Below are positions 46,049 to 56,907 of a DNA stretch of 64,000 nucleotides, piece after piece. Position 1 is the first letter of the stretch. Every line of letters starts with the position of its first letter. Source of the DNA: Tectiglobus diatomicola (GTDB taxonomy: Bacteria; Pseudomonadota; Alphaproteobacteria; Rhizobiales; Hyphomicrobiaceae); the NCBI GenBank assembly GCA_039583345.1, contig JAZDSJ010000001.1, positions 1-64,000 of the forward strand, in the 5' to 3' direction. The notes beneath the pieces were generated by a model. That model worked only from the letters and a program-made list of their open reading frames with translations. It was not told where the DNA came from and did not search any database. The position numbers were made by a program, and so were the translations under genes.

Positions 46049-46534
46049 ATGGCGCTGGATAAAAATAAAAAAAGCCGTTTAGATGAACAACAGTTCATTC
46101 GCGACTTGGCTTTAATACTGAACGAGACGGGACTCTCGGAAATAGAATTTGAACGCGGAGACCTTAAAATACGCATTGCAAGCAAAATGCAAGGCTTTAG
46201 TGATAAACTCACAAGTCAATCATTTGTTAATATGAACGAGGCCAAAGCATCTCCCCAGATAGAACAAACGGGTATAGGAAATACAGATCTTCTATCACAT
46301 CCAGGCGCTGTAAAGTCACCTATGGTTGGTACTGCCTACCTTTCACCAGAGCCAAGTGCTGCTAGTTTCGTGGACGTGGGCTCTAGAGTCACCAAAGGTC
46401 AAACATTACTAATTATAGAAGCAATGAAAACTATGAATCATATTCCTGCTCCAAAAGCTGGGGTGGTTAAAACTGTGCTTGTGAAAAACAAGCATCCCGT
46501 AGAGTTCGGGGAGCTACTGCTAATAATTGAATAG
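46049..46534 (+). CDS. accB: Biotin carboxyl carrier protein of acetyl-CoA carboxylase
   Basis: Carries biotin on K127 (LIIEAMKTMNHIPAP) for the first step of fatty acid synthesis. The N-terminal region (FIRDLALILNETGLSEIEFE) and the Pro/Ala-poor linker lead to the lipoyl/biotinyl domain (VKSPMVGTAYLSPEPSAA). 161 residues. AAGG precedes the ATG. accC starts 46 bases later, forming the standard accBC operon. Confidence 0.97.
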   Translation: MALDKNKKSRLDEQQFIRDLALILNETGLSEIEFERGDLKIRIASKMQGFSDKLTSQSFVNMNEAKASPQIEQTGIGNTDLLSHPGAVKSPMVGTAYLSPEPSAASFVDVGSRVTKGQTLLIIEAMKTMNHIPAPKAGVVKTVLVKNKHPVEFGELLLIIE

Positions 46535-46580
46535 CTTTCTGATATCAAATGCTTTTTTTCTTTTTTAAGATAAGACCCAG

Positions 46581-47927
46581 ATGTTTGACAAGGTTCTGAT
46601 CGCAAATCGGGGTGAGATTGCCCTTCGAATACAACGAGCATGTAAAGAGCTTGGTATTGCTACTGTTGCCGTACACTCAACTGCCGACGCAGATGCAATG
46701 CACGTTCGACTTGCAGATGAAAGCGTGTGTATTGGTCCGCCTACTGCCTCCGATAGTTATCTCAATATCCCAAGTTTACTTGTGGCATGTGAAATAACAG
46801 GTGCGGATGCGATTCATCCAGGATATGGTTTTCTTTCAGAAAATGCTAAGTTTGCTGAAATTCTTGAAAACTATAATATTACATTTATTGGTCCCTCGTC
46901 TGAACATATTCGAACTATGGGGGACAAAATCGCCGCTAAGAGAACTGTTAAGAAGCTGGGGATACCTGTCATTCCTGGATCTGATAAAGCTATACAATCA
47001 GAACGTGACGCTTTGGTTATATCGAAGGAAATAGGTTTTCCAGTTCTAATTAAGGCTGCATCCGGCGGTGGCGGACGTGGAATGAAAATTGCTCATGATC
47101 CAAGCGAATTATCAATAGCTCTATCGACTGCACGTGCGGAGGCTAAAGCTTGTTTTGGAAACGATAACGTTTACATTGAAAAATTTCTTACCCAACCGCG
47201 TCACATCGAAATACAAATTTTCGGTGACGGTCGCGGTAACGCAATACATCTAGGTGAACGAGACTGTTCTCTTCAGCGTCGTCACCAGAAGATACTAGAG
47301 GAGGCTCCATCACCAGCTCTGAACGATGAAGCGCGTGCTAAAATCGGTATTACCGTTGCAGAAGCTATGCGAAAAATGCAATACAGAGGCGCGGGTACTG
47401 TTGAGTTTCTCTATGAAAATTCAAACTTTTATTTCATTGAAATGAATACACGATTGCAAGTCGAGCATCCTATTACAGAAATGATCACAGGTGTCGATCT
47501 TGTTATAGAGCAATTACGAATTGCAGCAGGAGCTGAATTGAGCTTAAAACAGGAAGAATTGAAGTTTATTGGACATGCAATCGAGTGCCGTATAAATGCT
47601 GAGCATCCACACACCTTCGCTCCCTCACCAGGAAAAATAACATATTGGCATCCGCCGGGAGGTCTTGGAGTACGTGTAGATTCAGGTGCGTACCAAGGCT
47701 ACACGATACCACCTTATTATGACAGCTTGATTGGCAAGTTGATAGTGCATGGACAAACTCGTAACGAATGTCTTATGCGCTTGCGACGTTGCCTTTCAGA
47801 GTTTGTGATTGATGGAATTAACACAACAATCCCTCTTTTTTCTGAACTTGTTGAACATCCTGACATTGCGAATGCTATGTATGATATTCATTGGATGGAA
47901 AACTATTTAAAGACTCAAAAGCTATAA
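46581..47927 (+). CDS. accC: Biotin carboxylase subunit of acetyl-CoA carboxylase
   Basis: ATP-grasp enzyme that carboxylates the biotin of AccB. The start FDKVLIANRGEIALRIQRAC, the ATP loop KAASGGGGRGMKIA, GERDCSLQRRHQKILEEAPS and FIEMNTRLQVEHPITEMITG are intact. 448 residues is normal. The downstream neighbour in relatives (aat or others) is missing; 640 noncoding bases follow. Confidence 0.97.
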   Translation: MFDKVLIANRGEIALRIQRACKELGIATVAVHSTADADAMHVRLADESVCIGPPTASDSYLNIPSLLVACEITGADAIHPGYGFLSENAKFAEILENYNITFIGPSSEHIRTMGDKIAAKRTVKKLGIPVIPGSDKAIQSERDALVISKEIGFPVLIKAASGGGGRGMKIAHDPSELSIALSTARAEAKACFGNDNVYIEKFLTQPRHIEIQIFGDGRGNAIHLGERDCSLQRRHQKILEEAPSPALNDEARAKIGITVAEAMRKMQYRGAGTVEFLYENSNFYFIEMNTRLQVEHPITEMITGVDLVIEQLRIAAGAELSLKQEELKFIGHAIECRINAEHPHTFAPSPGKITYWHPPGGLGVRVDSGAYQGYTIPPYYDSLIGKLIVHGQTRNECLMRLRRCLSEFVIDGINTTIPLFSELVEHPDIANAMYDIHWMENYLKTQKL

Positions 47928-48566
47928 ACCCTAAGATATTAATCTCTGTAGCTCGAATCCTAATTCAAATAATTGCTTTTGCTTCCATAAATTTATCTAG
48001 TCAGAGGCTCTAACAATCAGTTAGAAATTTTATTTATATATATATCAAGACATAGCATAGGTACACTCTGACCCAAAAAAAGCTTTACATGATTTAAATT
48101 ATCCAAACTATATACGACTTAATAAAAGTTCCGTGCGGAACTCAAGTTTTGCAACATGCCTTAGCCTATACGAAGCAAGCGATCAATCTCTTCAGCATTA
48201 CCAATAGTATTGACTCTAAAATTTAAATAATTAATGGCGATATATAGCCATTTTCCAACTAAAACGTGATCAAAGCATTAGGTCTTTACTTAGTGTAGTC
48301 AATACTCACCTTAAGGAGAAGACATGTTTTAAGGATATCAGGGTTGAATACAGAACTGAATTTGTAGTAGTTGTGCATATGTTTTAGTAATGAAAAGAGA
48401 ATATTTTTTTCAATACATAAATTAGGTTAAATTCAAATCAGCATCAGGATAGAATGAAAATAATCAAGAGCCTTGAGTACTATATTCAGCACATTAGTTT
48501 TTAGTAATGACAACGTGCTAAATAGATATTTACAACTCAAAATCAATTCCAGGAAAGGGACTTGCG
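47928..48566. other. Noncoding tract after accC
   Basis: AT-rich, without a usable open frame or recognisable fragment. The last 16 bases hold the strong binding site AGGAAAGGGA for the next gene. Confidence 0.4.
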
Positions 48567-51500
48567 TTGTCCAACGCAATAAAAAGATTTTGGTGGAGAA
48601 AAACCGTTTCTACGAAATCGAAAGTTCGTGAAAGCCATGTAGGTTTAACAATTAGTCGTGTTTGTATTCTTTTTGGAAAAGTACTCATTCCTGTCCTGCT
48701 TCTTCTTTCCATAGGAGTTGGATTACTTTATGTGCGGTTACTGAATGGCGCTATTTCTCTAACATTTCTTAAAGATCCTATAGAACGAAGCATTTCCGAT
48801 GAGTTTCCTAACTTTAAGATTAGAATTGGTCAGCCTTTAATCACCTTAAAAGATCATGGCTTTGAACTACAGCTGACTGATGTTCGTTTATCTGATAAAA
48901 CAAACAAAACCGTGGCAGTTGCACCCTTAGCTGCTGTAAAAATTAGTGTGTGGGCTTTATTTAGAGGTATGATTTCACCATCCCAAATTATACTAATTGA
49001 ACCCCGGTTACTTGTCTTCTACACTCAAAATGACGGTATATCTCTAACTATTGATACAAAGAAACGTAATATTCTTCCTATAAGATCAAGCTTGGAACCA
49101 AGAAGATCTACAACAATAAAGAATCGCAAAAATACACAAATAGTAGTTTCACGACTTTCTCCCCCAGAAACACACGAAAAATTCAACTTAGCACGAACTA
49201 TAAGCAGCCTTGCCGAAAGGGCTCGCCAACAAGCAAAAGCAACCTCGTATCTAAACCGTATTGGCCTTAGAAACGCCACAGTTATCATAGACTACGAGAG
49301 TGTTCGCACAGTTCTCAGGGTTCAAATAGCAAATTTTGACTTGGCACACTCGAACTTAGGGAGTGTTCTTTCAGGAAATATTGCGTTTGCATCCAAACGA
49401 GGAACGTGGAAGGTAGGTCTTCGAGTTGAAGATGCACTAGACAAGAACCAAATTCACCTCTCTACTGAAGTAAAGGATCTATATCCGCAAGCTATAGCCG
49501 ATTTAATGCCTAGGTTAAAGATATTAGATCAACTACAACTTCCAATATCAGCAAAAGCAGATTACTCACTATCTTCCAAGGGTGAAACTCTGGCCGGGAC
49601 CTTTGAAATTTCTTTAGGATCAGGAAGATTGAAGATACCATCAGTTGGTCAGAATTCACCATATTTAAATTCTGGTCGTGCGTTGTTTATTTATGTTCCA
49701 AATAGAAAACACATAAAGCTTGAAACAGCAACCTTGAGTTGGGCGCAAAGCAACTTGACTTTAACCGGCCTTATTAAGCATCGCTTGGTGAACTCTGTAA
49801 GATCTGCTTGGGATTTTCAACTTGAGTCTTCTAGTGGATATCTTGCAACTACATCCGATGGAGCGTTTATTGATGTAAAACGATGGGCTGCAAATGGGAC
49901 ACTGCTTCCATATCAGGGTATCATAAATGTAGACAAAGCCACTGTAGAAGCAGGAGGCGGAATTTTGCAGATGGATGGAGTTGTATACACTAATGACTTG
50001 CCAGGCATTTCGATCAATGGAAGCTTTAATTCAATATCAGCACAAAACTTACTGGCATATTGGCCGAGATATTTTAATGCAGGCGCACGTAAATGGGTTC
50101 TAAAGAATGTTTACACCGGCAAGATACTTGATGGCACATTTTCGGCAAACCTCCGACATTCGTTTAACTCCACTAATAGAAAAAATAATATTTATTCTAT
50201 ATCAACAACTGCTAAATTAGCTGATGTTCGTTTAAAGCTCCGTGATAAACTTCCAGTTATTTCTGCATCTAAAGCTTACCTCGACTTCAAAGACAATCAG
50301 TTCAGTGTACGAATTCCTCAGTGTGCTCTTATCTTAAGTAATGACCAATCTCCAGTTGTTTCTGACTTAGTTTTCAATACAACAAACATTTTTTCATCTA
50401 AAATTGATGGAAATGCTGTATTCAAGATTAATGGAAATGTTGATGAGGCTCTTGAAATGGTGAGTATGGTTCACACTGAAAGCGCAGAAACGTTAACAAA
50501 ATTAAGTGAACAAGTCTCAGGCCATGTAGAGGGTGATTTAGAGATCACTTTTCCAATACATCGTCGTAAAGAATATCCATCACCAAAAGTTCAGGGACAA
50601 ATACGTATATTGGATGGGCAGGCAAAAAATATCTGGAATAAATTTAATATTAATGGTTCAAACATAAAGCTTGACCTTACTGAAAATGATATCATTGCGC
50701 GGGGTGATCTATTACTCAGAGGTATACCGATAAATATTAATTGGCGGAAAAATCTTCGTGGAAACCATAACAATCTACCCTTGTCGATTAGCGCCACATT
50801 TGACGATGCGGACCGCAATGCCCTGGGACTATATGTCAATCATTTCATTAAAGGTCCAATTAGTGTTAATGCGCTTATTCCTATACGGCAAACAAAATCC
50901 GACATCAACAACAGACGGATTAATATTAGGGTTGATTTAACAAGTGCTAAATTGAACATATCAAGTATTTCCTGGCAAAAACCAATTGGACGTAAAGCTA
51001 TTATGGACTTCCAAATTCAGGCTGATAAAGGAACAGGATGGAGACTATCCAATCTTAGGGTTACCGGTGATAGTATTGCTGCAAAGGGAAAGGCTCGAAT
51101 AAATTCAAATGGGAAGCTCTCATCATTTGATATTGAAGATTTCGCGATAGATGTAGTTACTAGGCTAAGAATTAAAGGCGAACTAATTAAAGGAGATGTA
51201 TGGCGTATATTAGTCCACGGAAAATCATTCGAAGGACGAAATTTTTTTCGAGCTTTATTCTCACCACAAGGTTCCAAAGACGAAAACAGCGCTATGCTCA
51301 TAGCCAACTTAGACCTTAATGTTAAAATTAACAATGTTTTAGGCTATTGGGATACATCACTCCGAAATTTACAAATAGACCTATCAAGGCGGAATGGAAA
51401 AACACATTTCTTGAGTGCCTCCGGTAATTTTAAAAATGGAAACGTACTTAAAGCATCACTTAGAGAAGAGAATGATTTGGCTCAGATCATAATAAGTTCC

Positions 51501-52172
51501 AATGATTCCGGTCAGGTATTTAAGCTAGTAGGCTTTTATCCAAACATTCGTAATGGTGAGCTCATGTCTATAATAGATTTGGAAAATAATAAGTCTGGCG
51601 CACGCCAAGGCTTACTTACCATAAGCCAATTTAGCGTTCTTGGTGACCGCATTCTATCTGAAGTTCTTAATCAGAGGACGGAAAAACATAATAGAGACAA
51701 TGAGATAGAGCGCGAAATAATACAGTTTGATTGGATGAAAGCTCCTTTTGTTGTTGGTAGCGGGCGTTTTGTTTTGCGCGACACAGAATTACGCGGGCCA
51801 CTTCTCGGCGTTATGCTATGTGGCAAAGCAGACTTTAGAAAGCATCAAATGCAGGTAGATGGTACATACATTCCATTGCAAGGACTAAGTTCAGTTGTTG
51901 GCTCTATTCCAGGAATTGGTAGTCTTTTAGCCGGTACAAAAGGGGAAGGAATAATAGGTATAAATTTTGAAGTTCGTGGTACAATGAAACAACCAAAAGT
52001 TATTATTAATCCACTATCTGTTGTTACACCTGGAATATTTCGAGAACTTTTTAAAGTTGCATGTCCCGATTCCAAATTCGTCTATGACCAATCGCACAAT
52101 AATCAAAAACTTCTGAAAAAGCCCAAGATTGACAAAAGCTGGGCCTCAGAGACCTTCATATACAAGAAATAG
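48567..52172 (+). CDS. YhdP/AsmA-like envelope protein
   Basis: 1,201 residues with one N-terminal membrane segment (ILFGKVLIPVLLLLSIGVGLL), then a very long, beta-rich periplasmic part. The middle has DUF3971-type sequence (YWPRYFNAGARKWVLKNVY) and the end the AsmA_2 pattern: VGSGRFVLRDTELRGPLLGV, YIPLQGLSSVVGSIPGIGSL, and FEVRGTMKQPKVIINPLSVV. Relatives (YhdP, TamB, YdbH) form groove-shaped bridges that carry phospholipids to the outer membrane; that role is inferred. TTG start backed by AGGAAAGGGA. One of the longest genes in the window, so clearly under selection. Confidence 0.88.
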   Translation: MSNAIKRFWWRKTVSTKSKVRESHVGLTISRVCILFGKVLIPVLLLLSIGVGLLYVRLLNGAISLTFLKDPIERSISDEFPNFKIRIGQPLITLKDHGFELQLTDVRLSDKTNKTVAVAPLAAVKISVWALFRGMISPSQIILIEPRLLVFYTQNDGISLTIDTKKRNILPIRSSLEPRRSTTIKNRKNTQIVVSRLSPPETHEKFNLARTISSLAERARQQAKATSYLNRIGLRNATVIIDYESVRTVLRVQIANFDLAHSNLGSVLSGNIAFASKRGTWKVGLRVEDALDKNQIHLSTEVKDLYPQAIADLMPRLKILDQLQLPISAKADYSLSSKGETLAGTFEISLGSGRLKIPSVGQNSPYLNSGRALFIYVPNRKHIKLETATLSWAQSNLTLTGLIKHRLVNSVRSAWDFQLESSSGYLATTSDGAFIDVKRWAANGTLLPYQGIINVDKATVEAGGGILQMDGVVYTNDLPGISINGSFNSISAQNLLAYWPRYFNAGARKWVLKNVYTGKILDGTFSANLRHSFNSTNRKNNIYSISTTAKLADVRLKLRDKLPVISASKAYLDFKDNQFSVRIPQCALILSNDQSPVVSDLVFNTTNIFSSKIDGNAVFKINGNVDEALEMVSMVHTESAETLTKLSEQVSGHVEGDLEITFPIHRRKEYPSPKVQGQIRILDGQAKNIWNKFNINGSNIKLDLTENDIIARGDLLLRGIPININWRKNLRGNHNNLPLSISATFDDADRNALGLYVNHFIKGPISVNALIPIRQTKSDINNRRINIRVDLTSAKLNISSISWQKPIGRKAIMDFQIQADKGTGWRLSNLRVTGDSIAAKGKARINSNGKLSSFDIEDFAIDVVTRLRIKGELIKGDVWRILVHGKSFEGRNFFRALFSPQGSKDENSAMLIANLDLNVKINNVLGYWDTSLRNLQIDLSRRNGKTHFLSASGNFKNGNVLKASLREENDLAQIIISSNDSGQVFKLVGFYPNIRNGELMSIIDLENNKSGARQGLLTISQFSVLGDRILSEVLNQRTEKHNRDNEIEREIIQFDWMKAPFVVGSGRFVLRDTELRGPLLGVMLCGKADFRKHQMQVDGTYIPLQGLSSVVGSIPGIGSLLAGTKGEGIIGINFEVRGTMKQPKVIINPLSVVTPGIFRELFKVACPDSKFVYDQSHNNQKLLKKPKIDKSWASETFIYKK

Positions 52173-52247
52173 AATTCATTTTAAGACAAAACTTCGTATT
52201 CATATAAATTAAATGCATCAAATTTAAATCTTTGAATTGCTTTACCA

Positions 52248-53807
52248 ATGTTAAAAAAAAATGATTTTCCTACTTCCAAAAGACCAGTGATTCTCTGTAT
52301 TTTAGATGGCTGGGGGCTACGAAATGACCAAATGGATAATGCAATTGCTATAGCGTCAAGTCCTAACTGGAACCGAATTACAAAGACCTGGCCAACAGCC
52401 CAACTTGAGTGTTGTGGTGCGAATGTAGGTCTCCCAGAAGGGCAGATGGGTAATTCTGAAGTTGGGCATTTGAATTTAGGTTCGGGACGTGTCGTCTTGC
52501 AGGACTTGCCGCGAATCGACAGAGCTATCGAGAATGGAAGTCTTGCTAAATCTTCTGATCTCAATGAGTTTATAAGCTCGTTAATAGCAACAGGTGGTAC
52601 TAGCCATATAATTGGATTGATTTCACCCGGTGGAGTTCATTGCCATCAAAATCATGTCATAGCTTTAGCAAAAATCATAGCTAAAACTGGCGTGCCTGTA
52701 TGCATCCATGCAATAACTGATGGACGGGATACCGCCCCTAAAAGTGCTAAAATCTACATAGAGCAACTAGAAAAAGCTGTTTCCGGAGTTGGAAACATTG
52801 TGATCGGAACTATCTGTGGACGCTATTTTGCGATGGATCGAGATAATAGATGGGACCGTGTTCAACGCGCTTACGATCTAATCGTGACGGGTAACGGAAA
52901 AGCTTATACGGATACACTAGATATAATTAAAGATGCTTATGCTAATGGAAAGACTGACGAGTTCATCGAACCGGCCTGTCATGCTAGTTATAAAGGTATT
53001 AAAGATAGAGATGGCCTTCTTTGCGCAAACTTTCGAAGTGATCGAGTTCGTCAGTTGTTAGATGCGATATTAACGCCTGAATTTAATAGTTTCACTCGCA
53101 ATAGACGCGTATCTCTAACCTCTTCGCTTGGAATGGTTTCCTATTCAGATAAGCTTTCCCTTAGATGCAAGTCGATTTTTTCAAGTGAGCATATTTCTAA
53201 AACTCTAGGAGAGGTTGTTGCAGCAGCAGGTATGAAACAACTACGAGCTGCAGAAACGGAAAAGTACCCTCACATTACATATTTTTTTAATGGCGGAAAA
53301 GAAAGACCTAATGAGGGAGAAACACGTCTTCTCATACAATCACCTAAAGTTTCTACGTATGATCTAAACCCGGAGATGTCCGCCCAAGAATTAACTAACC
53401 AACTCATAAAGCAAATAAAAACTCAAAAGTTTGACTTTATAGTTGTTAATTACGCTAACGGTGACATGGTTGGCCATACAGGAGATCTAGTCGCAGCAGT
53501 CAAAGCAGTTGAATGTGTTGATACATGTATTGGCCAACTTGAAGATCTTGTTTGCAAGATGAACGGGGTTATGGTCGTTGTTTCAGACCATGGTAATTGT
53601 GAAAGTATGTTTGATTACATTGAAAATACACCACACACATCGCACACACTTAACCCAGTACCTGTCGTCTTAATTAACCATGAAGATACTGATATAAAGA
53701 TCGAAAACGGTAAACTTGCTGATGTGGCACCTACAGTTTTACAGATTCTGGGAATTCAAGCGCCCTATGAAATGAATGGAAAATCTCTAATTGTAAACAC
53801 CCCTTGA
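52248..53807 (+). CDS. gpmI: 2,3-bisphosphoglycerate-independent phosphoglycerate mutase
   Basis: Manganese enzyme that interconverts 3- and 2-phosphoglycerate. The phosphoserine nucleophile is S70 (GQMGNSEVGHLNLGSG). The metal sites include ILDGWG near the start, NYANGDMVGHTGD, VVSDHGNCE and TPHTSHTLNPVPV. 519 residues, as expected. There is no clear binding site before the ATG; it follows the YhdP-like gene by 75 bases and may be co-transcribed. Confidence 0.97.
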   Translation: MLKKNDFPTSKRPVILCILDGWGLRNDQMDNAIAIASSPNWNRITKTWPTAQLECCGANVGLPEGQMGNSEVGHLNLGSGRVVLQDLPRIDRAIENGSLAKSSDLNEFISSLIATGGTSHIIGLISPGGVHCHQNHVIALAKIIAKTGVPVCIHAITDGRDTAPKSAKIYIEQLEKAVSGVGNIVIGTICGRYFAMDRDNRWDRVQRAYDLIVTGNGKAYTDTLDIIKDAYANGKTDEFIEPACHASYKGIKDRDGLLCANFRSDRVRQLLDAILTPEFNSFTRNRRVSLTSSLGMVSYSDKLSLRCKSIFSSEHISKTLGEVVAAAGMKQLRAAETEKYPHITYFFNGGKERPNEGETRLLIQSPKVSTYDLNPEMSAQELTNQLIKQIKTQKFDFIVVNYANGDMVGHTGDLVAAVKAVECVDTCIGQLEDLVCKMNGVMVVVSDHGNCESMFDYIENTPHTSHTLNPVPVVLINHEDTDIKIENGKLADVAPTVLQILGIQAPYEMNGKSLIVNTP

Positions 53808-53920
53808 TCGAGCTATTTCTAGATTAATATTTTATGAATTAGTTTAATTTCATTAAACCTAGAACACCAGGCTACTTTAAGAAAGTAATGTAAATAGAAT
53901 AGAGTAGAGTATAACTCAAA

Positions 53921-55036
53921 ATGACATATAATCTTGTTTTATTTCCAGGAGATGGGATCGGACCCGAAGTAGTGTTTCAAGTCGAGCGAGTATTAGAATT
54001 TTTTAACGCTTCTTCAAACAAAGCAAACTTTGCATTAGAAACTGAGCTAGTAGGTGGAGCAGCACTTGATGCTCACGGTGTGCCACTGACCAAATCTGCT
54101 ATGGACAAGGCACAAGCATGCGATGCTATAATTTTCGGGGCTGTAGGCGGATCTAAATGGGATAATCTTAGTTTTCAGTTGCGTCCTGAAGCTGGTCTCT
54201 TAAAATTGCGTAAAGAAATGGACCTTTTTGCAAACTTGCGCCCGGCAATTTGCTATCCAGCATTGGCGGAGGCATCCCCACTAAGACGCCAGTTAGTCGA
54301 AGATCTAGATATTCTAATAGTACGAGAGCTGACAGGCGGAACCTATTTCGGTCAACCAAAAGAAATTGTTACATTAGAGAACGGACAAAAGCGTGCTGTT
54401 GACACTACAAGCTATACTACTTTCGAGATCGATCGCATTGCCAGAATGTCTTTTGACCTTGCAAGCAAACGCAAAAATAGAGTGCACTCAGTTGAGAAAC
54501 GTAACGTTATGATGACTGGTGTACTTTGGCATGAGGTAATTAGTGAAGTTTGTGAAAACTTTACAAATAAAATAGAACTTCAACACATCCTTGCAGACAA
54601 TTGCGTGATGCAATTAATAAGAAAACCGAAACAGTTTGATGTTATTGTTTGTGATAATTTATTTGGAGATATATTATCAGATGCAGCAGCTATGCTAACA
54701 GGTTCGCTCGGTATGTTACCCTCCGCCTCACTAGGAGCTAAGGATTCAAGAAACAATAGACCCAAGGCACTTTATGAACCTGTTCACGGCTCAGCTCCAG
54801 ATATAGCCGGTCATGATAAGGCTAATCCAATTGCAACAATTTCTTCTTTTGCCATGGCACTACGGTACTCTTTTGGACTTATTGAAGAGGCTAAGATAGT
54901 AGAAAAATCCATATCAAATGTGCTAGCTCAGGGTTATCGCACGGTTGACATAATGCAACCCGGGATGTACGAAGTTGGAACCCATGAGATGGGTTCCGCG
55001 ATCCTTAAGGAAATTAAAAATTTAGCTTATTGCTGA
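53921..55036 (+). CDS. leuB: 3-isopropylmalate dehydrogenase
   Basis: Third enzyme of leucine synthesis. LFPGDGIGPEVVFQVERVL at the start, LLKLRKEMDLFANLRPA, LIVRELTGGTYFGQP, the catalytic Lys/Asp region (MQLIRKPKQFDVIVCDNLFG, DILSDAAAMLTGSLGMLPSA) and EPVHGSAPDIAGHDKANPIA are canonical. 371 residues. leuA, leuC and leuD are not in the window. It ends about 110 bases before the purL pseudogene, which faces it. Confidence 0.97.
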   Translation: MTYNLVLFPGDGIGPEVVFQVERVLEFFNASSNKANFALETELVGGAALDAHGVPLTKSAMDKAQACDAIIFGAVGGSKWDNLSFQLRPEAGLLKLRKEMDLFANLRPAICYPALAEASPLRRQLVEDLDILIVRELTGGTYFGQPKEIVTLENGQKRAVDTTSYTTFEIDRIARMSFDLASKRKNRVHSVEKRNVMMTGVLWHEVISEVCENFTNKIELQHILADNCVMQLIRKPKQFDVIVCDNLFGDILSDAAAMLTGSLGMLPSASLGAKDSRNNRPKALYEPVHGSAPDIAGHDKANPIATISSFAMALRYSFGLIEEAKIVEKSISNVLAQGYRTVDIMQPGMYEVGTHEMGSAILKEIKNLAYC

Positions 55037-55149
55037 AAGTATCTTAGATTAGGAAAAGCAGCTTACACTATTAAATGTTTAAAACAGGACTAATGGAAAA
55101 TTCGGACTACAAATCCAGGAAAACATTTTATTTGAGAGATATGAATTTG

Positions 55150-56530
55150 GATATCTTTATCTTTTCTAAAAGAAAGATCAACCATTTAAAAATGCGTTTT
55201 AGAATTCCTTTCCCACCAATCGTTGGAGTTGGTGGGAAAGTCACACCATTTCTTAAATTTTATAGGAAAATGTTTCATGAAACCACAGGAAAGCTGAGTT
55301 CACAGCAGGCCTCTTTCATACCACGGATACTAGCTACGATTTGAACTATGATGTCCGGGCGTTCCAGATTATCAAAATTAAGATTTTTAGTAATAGCCAA
55401 AGGATCAGCTCCTACTGAAACAAGTTTACGCCAGCATTCAGCTACTGCTTGTTTGGTACCTATTTCAGGATCTGCTAAGACATATCGGGGGCGTTACATC
55501 GCATCATGCAGCTATCGCTTTATCTTTTCCATGAATACGAATTATTACAACACCCCTATGGAATAGCAATTGTGTCACTCATAATCATATGGTTATACAC
55601 TCCCAGATCCAGCGTCGAAAACATCCCTGAAGGTGAGTAATAACAGATTTTAGACATTCGACAATGCTACACTGCTCTGAAATTACTACTTCTGGTATAC
55701 CCATTGGTTTGGGTACTTCACCCCAAGGCCGCGGAATCAACAAGCATGTATACAGGAGTATTTAGCTTAAAACTCGCCCCTATGCTTGATAGCAATACAT
55801 ATAAAACTAGTTGTGTGCCCAATCACGGTAGAATTCAATCCCCACTTTTCAGGCTTTATAACCATTAGAATGCATTTCCGACTCTCTTAGAGCATCATTT
55901 CATATACGTCATATTTTAACGCGTTTCTGTACGCGATTAAGATTTAACTCAATGCTAACGCCAACTTTACTCGCCATTTTAACTGTAGATGAAGTTAAAC
56001 CAGCTGCTCCCACATCCCGTATTCATACTTTGACACTATTAGCATTAACTCGAGGCAGACCCCCATCAGCAGCTTCTCTGTAAACGGGTCGCCTACCTGT
56101 ACCAGTCAAACGTTTCTCTTGAATATCAGAACTAAACTCACCAGAGGTCATAATTGCACCGTGGGTTACATCGCGTTCAGTTTTTGAAGCAAAGGAAACA
56201 ATGGAGAACCAGACCCTTTTTCTGCCAAGTGAAAAAAATTTCACCTTATGAGCTAGCACAAAACATTACATCAACTAAAATAGTGTTTTTATTAAGTTTC
56301 ATCAAAATTAGTTTTGCCGGCAACACCAGCATTTTCGCCAGGCCCTTTTATAATTTGTGAACCCTTAGTCAGTGTTGTCTTCACACCATACACGCGATTA
56401 TTTTTAAAGACGATGCACTACCACATTACAGAAGACATTCCAAGCTCAATAATTATTTGTTCTCTTTTCATCATTACAAGTAGACGTTCGTATTAATCCG
56501 TTCTGAAACCATGATATGCAATGAATTTCG
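55150..56530 (-). pseudogene. purL: Remnant of phosphoribosylformylglycinamidine synthase II
   Basis: Reading the minus strand across frames recovers PurL in order. HGFRTD-stop-YERLLVMMKREQII then ELGMSSVMW (N-terminus) and KGPGENAGV lie near 56310-56513. SKTERDVTHGAIMTSGEF and VGDPFTEKLL lie near 56070-56200, GLTSSTVKMASKVGVSIEL and YEMML near 55880-56000. WRKLVSVGADPLAITKNLNF, ERPDIIVQIVASIRG and FPVVS lie near 55290-55440, then PTPTIGG near 55205. At least four stops and several frameshifts break it; a central segment and the last third are deleted. Its position downstream of purC on the same strand matches the alphaproteobacterial purC-purS-purQ-purL order. Confidence 0.95.
55208..55240. 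repeat. 12-bp-stem inverted repeat inside dead purL
   Basis: CTTTCCCACCAA and its exact complement flank nine bases. It lies 170 bases beyond leuB in the PTPTIGG region of the purL remnant. It could now serve leuB as a transcript end, although no T-run follows, or it may be chance formed from the old coding sequence. Confidence 0.6.
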
Positions 56531-56907
56531 AAGTAATAAAAGTAGTCTTTATAATGCCCTTAACTTCACTCTCTGTAGCTAAGAATAGGTAGTTTAACTT
56601 CTAATGCTATTTTCTAAGCTTTCAAAGATATTCGAATTCGTGACTTCATAATTACTCAAGAACTAGAGTTTACACACTTCTATTTGCTGAACACATAACA
56701 TTAAAGCTTTATAAGCCAAACCTACATAAATCAAAGTCAACCCATAATGGGCAGTAACATATTCTTTTAAAAAAGTCGTTTTCTCTATCATGAATTGCAA
56801 AACAATTGTAATACATCAATAATGTCACGCAAATAATTTGAACGATACTAATAGCTTATCTGATTAAAGTAGCAATTCATTTACTTACTAAGTGTCTTAT
56901 GTAAAAT
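56531..56907. other. Former purS/purQ interval
   Basis: Between dead purL and purC, where purS and purQ normally lie (about 900 bases). Only 377 bases remain and I could not match them to either gene; both seem deleted. Confidence 0.45.

Noticed and set aside
55075..55566. Two plus-strand frames (89 and 72 codons) after leuB
   Set aside because: They are antisense to recognisable purL fragments on the minus strand and have no family resemblance.
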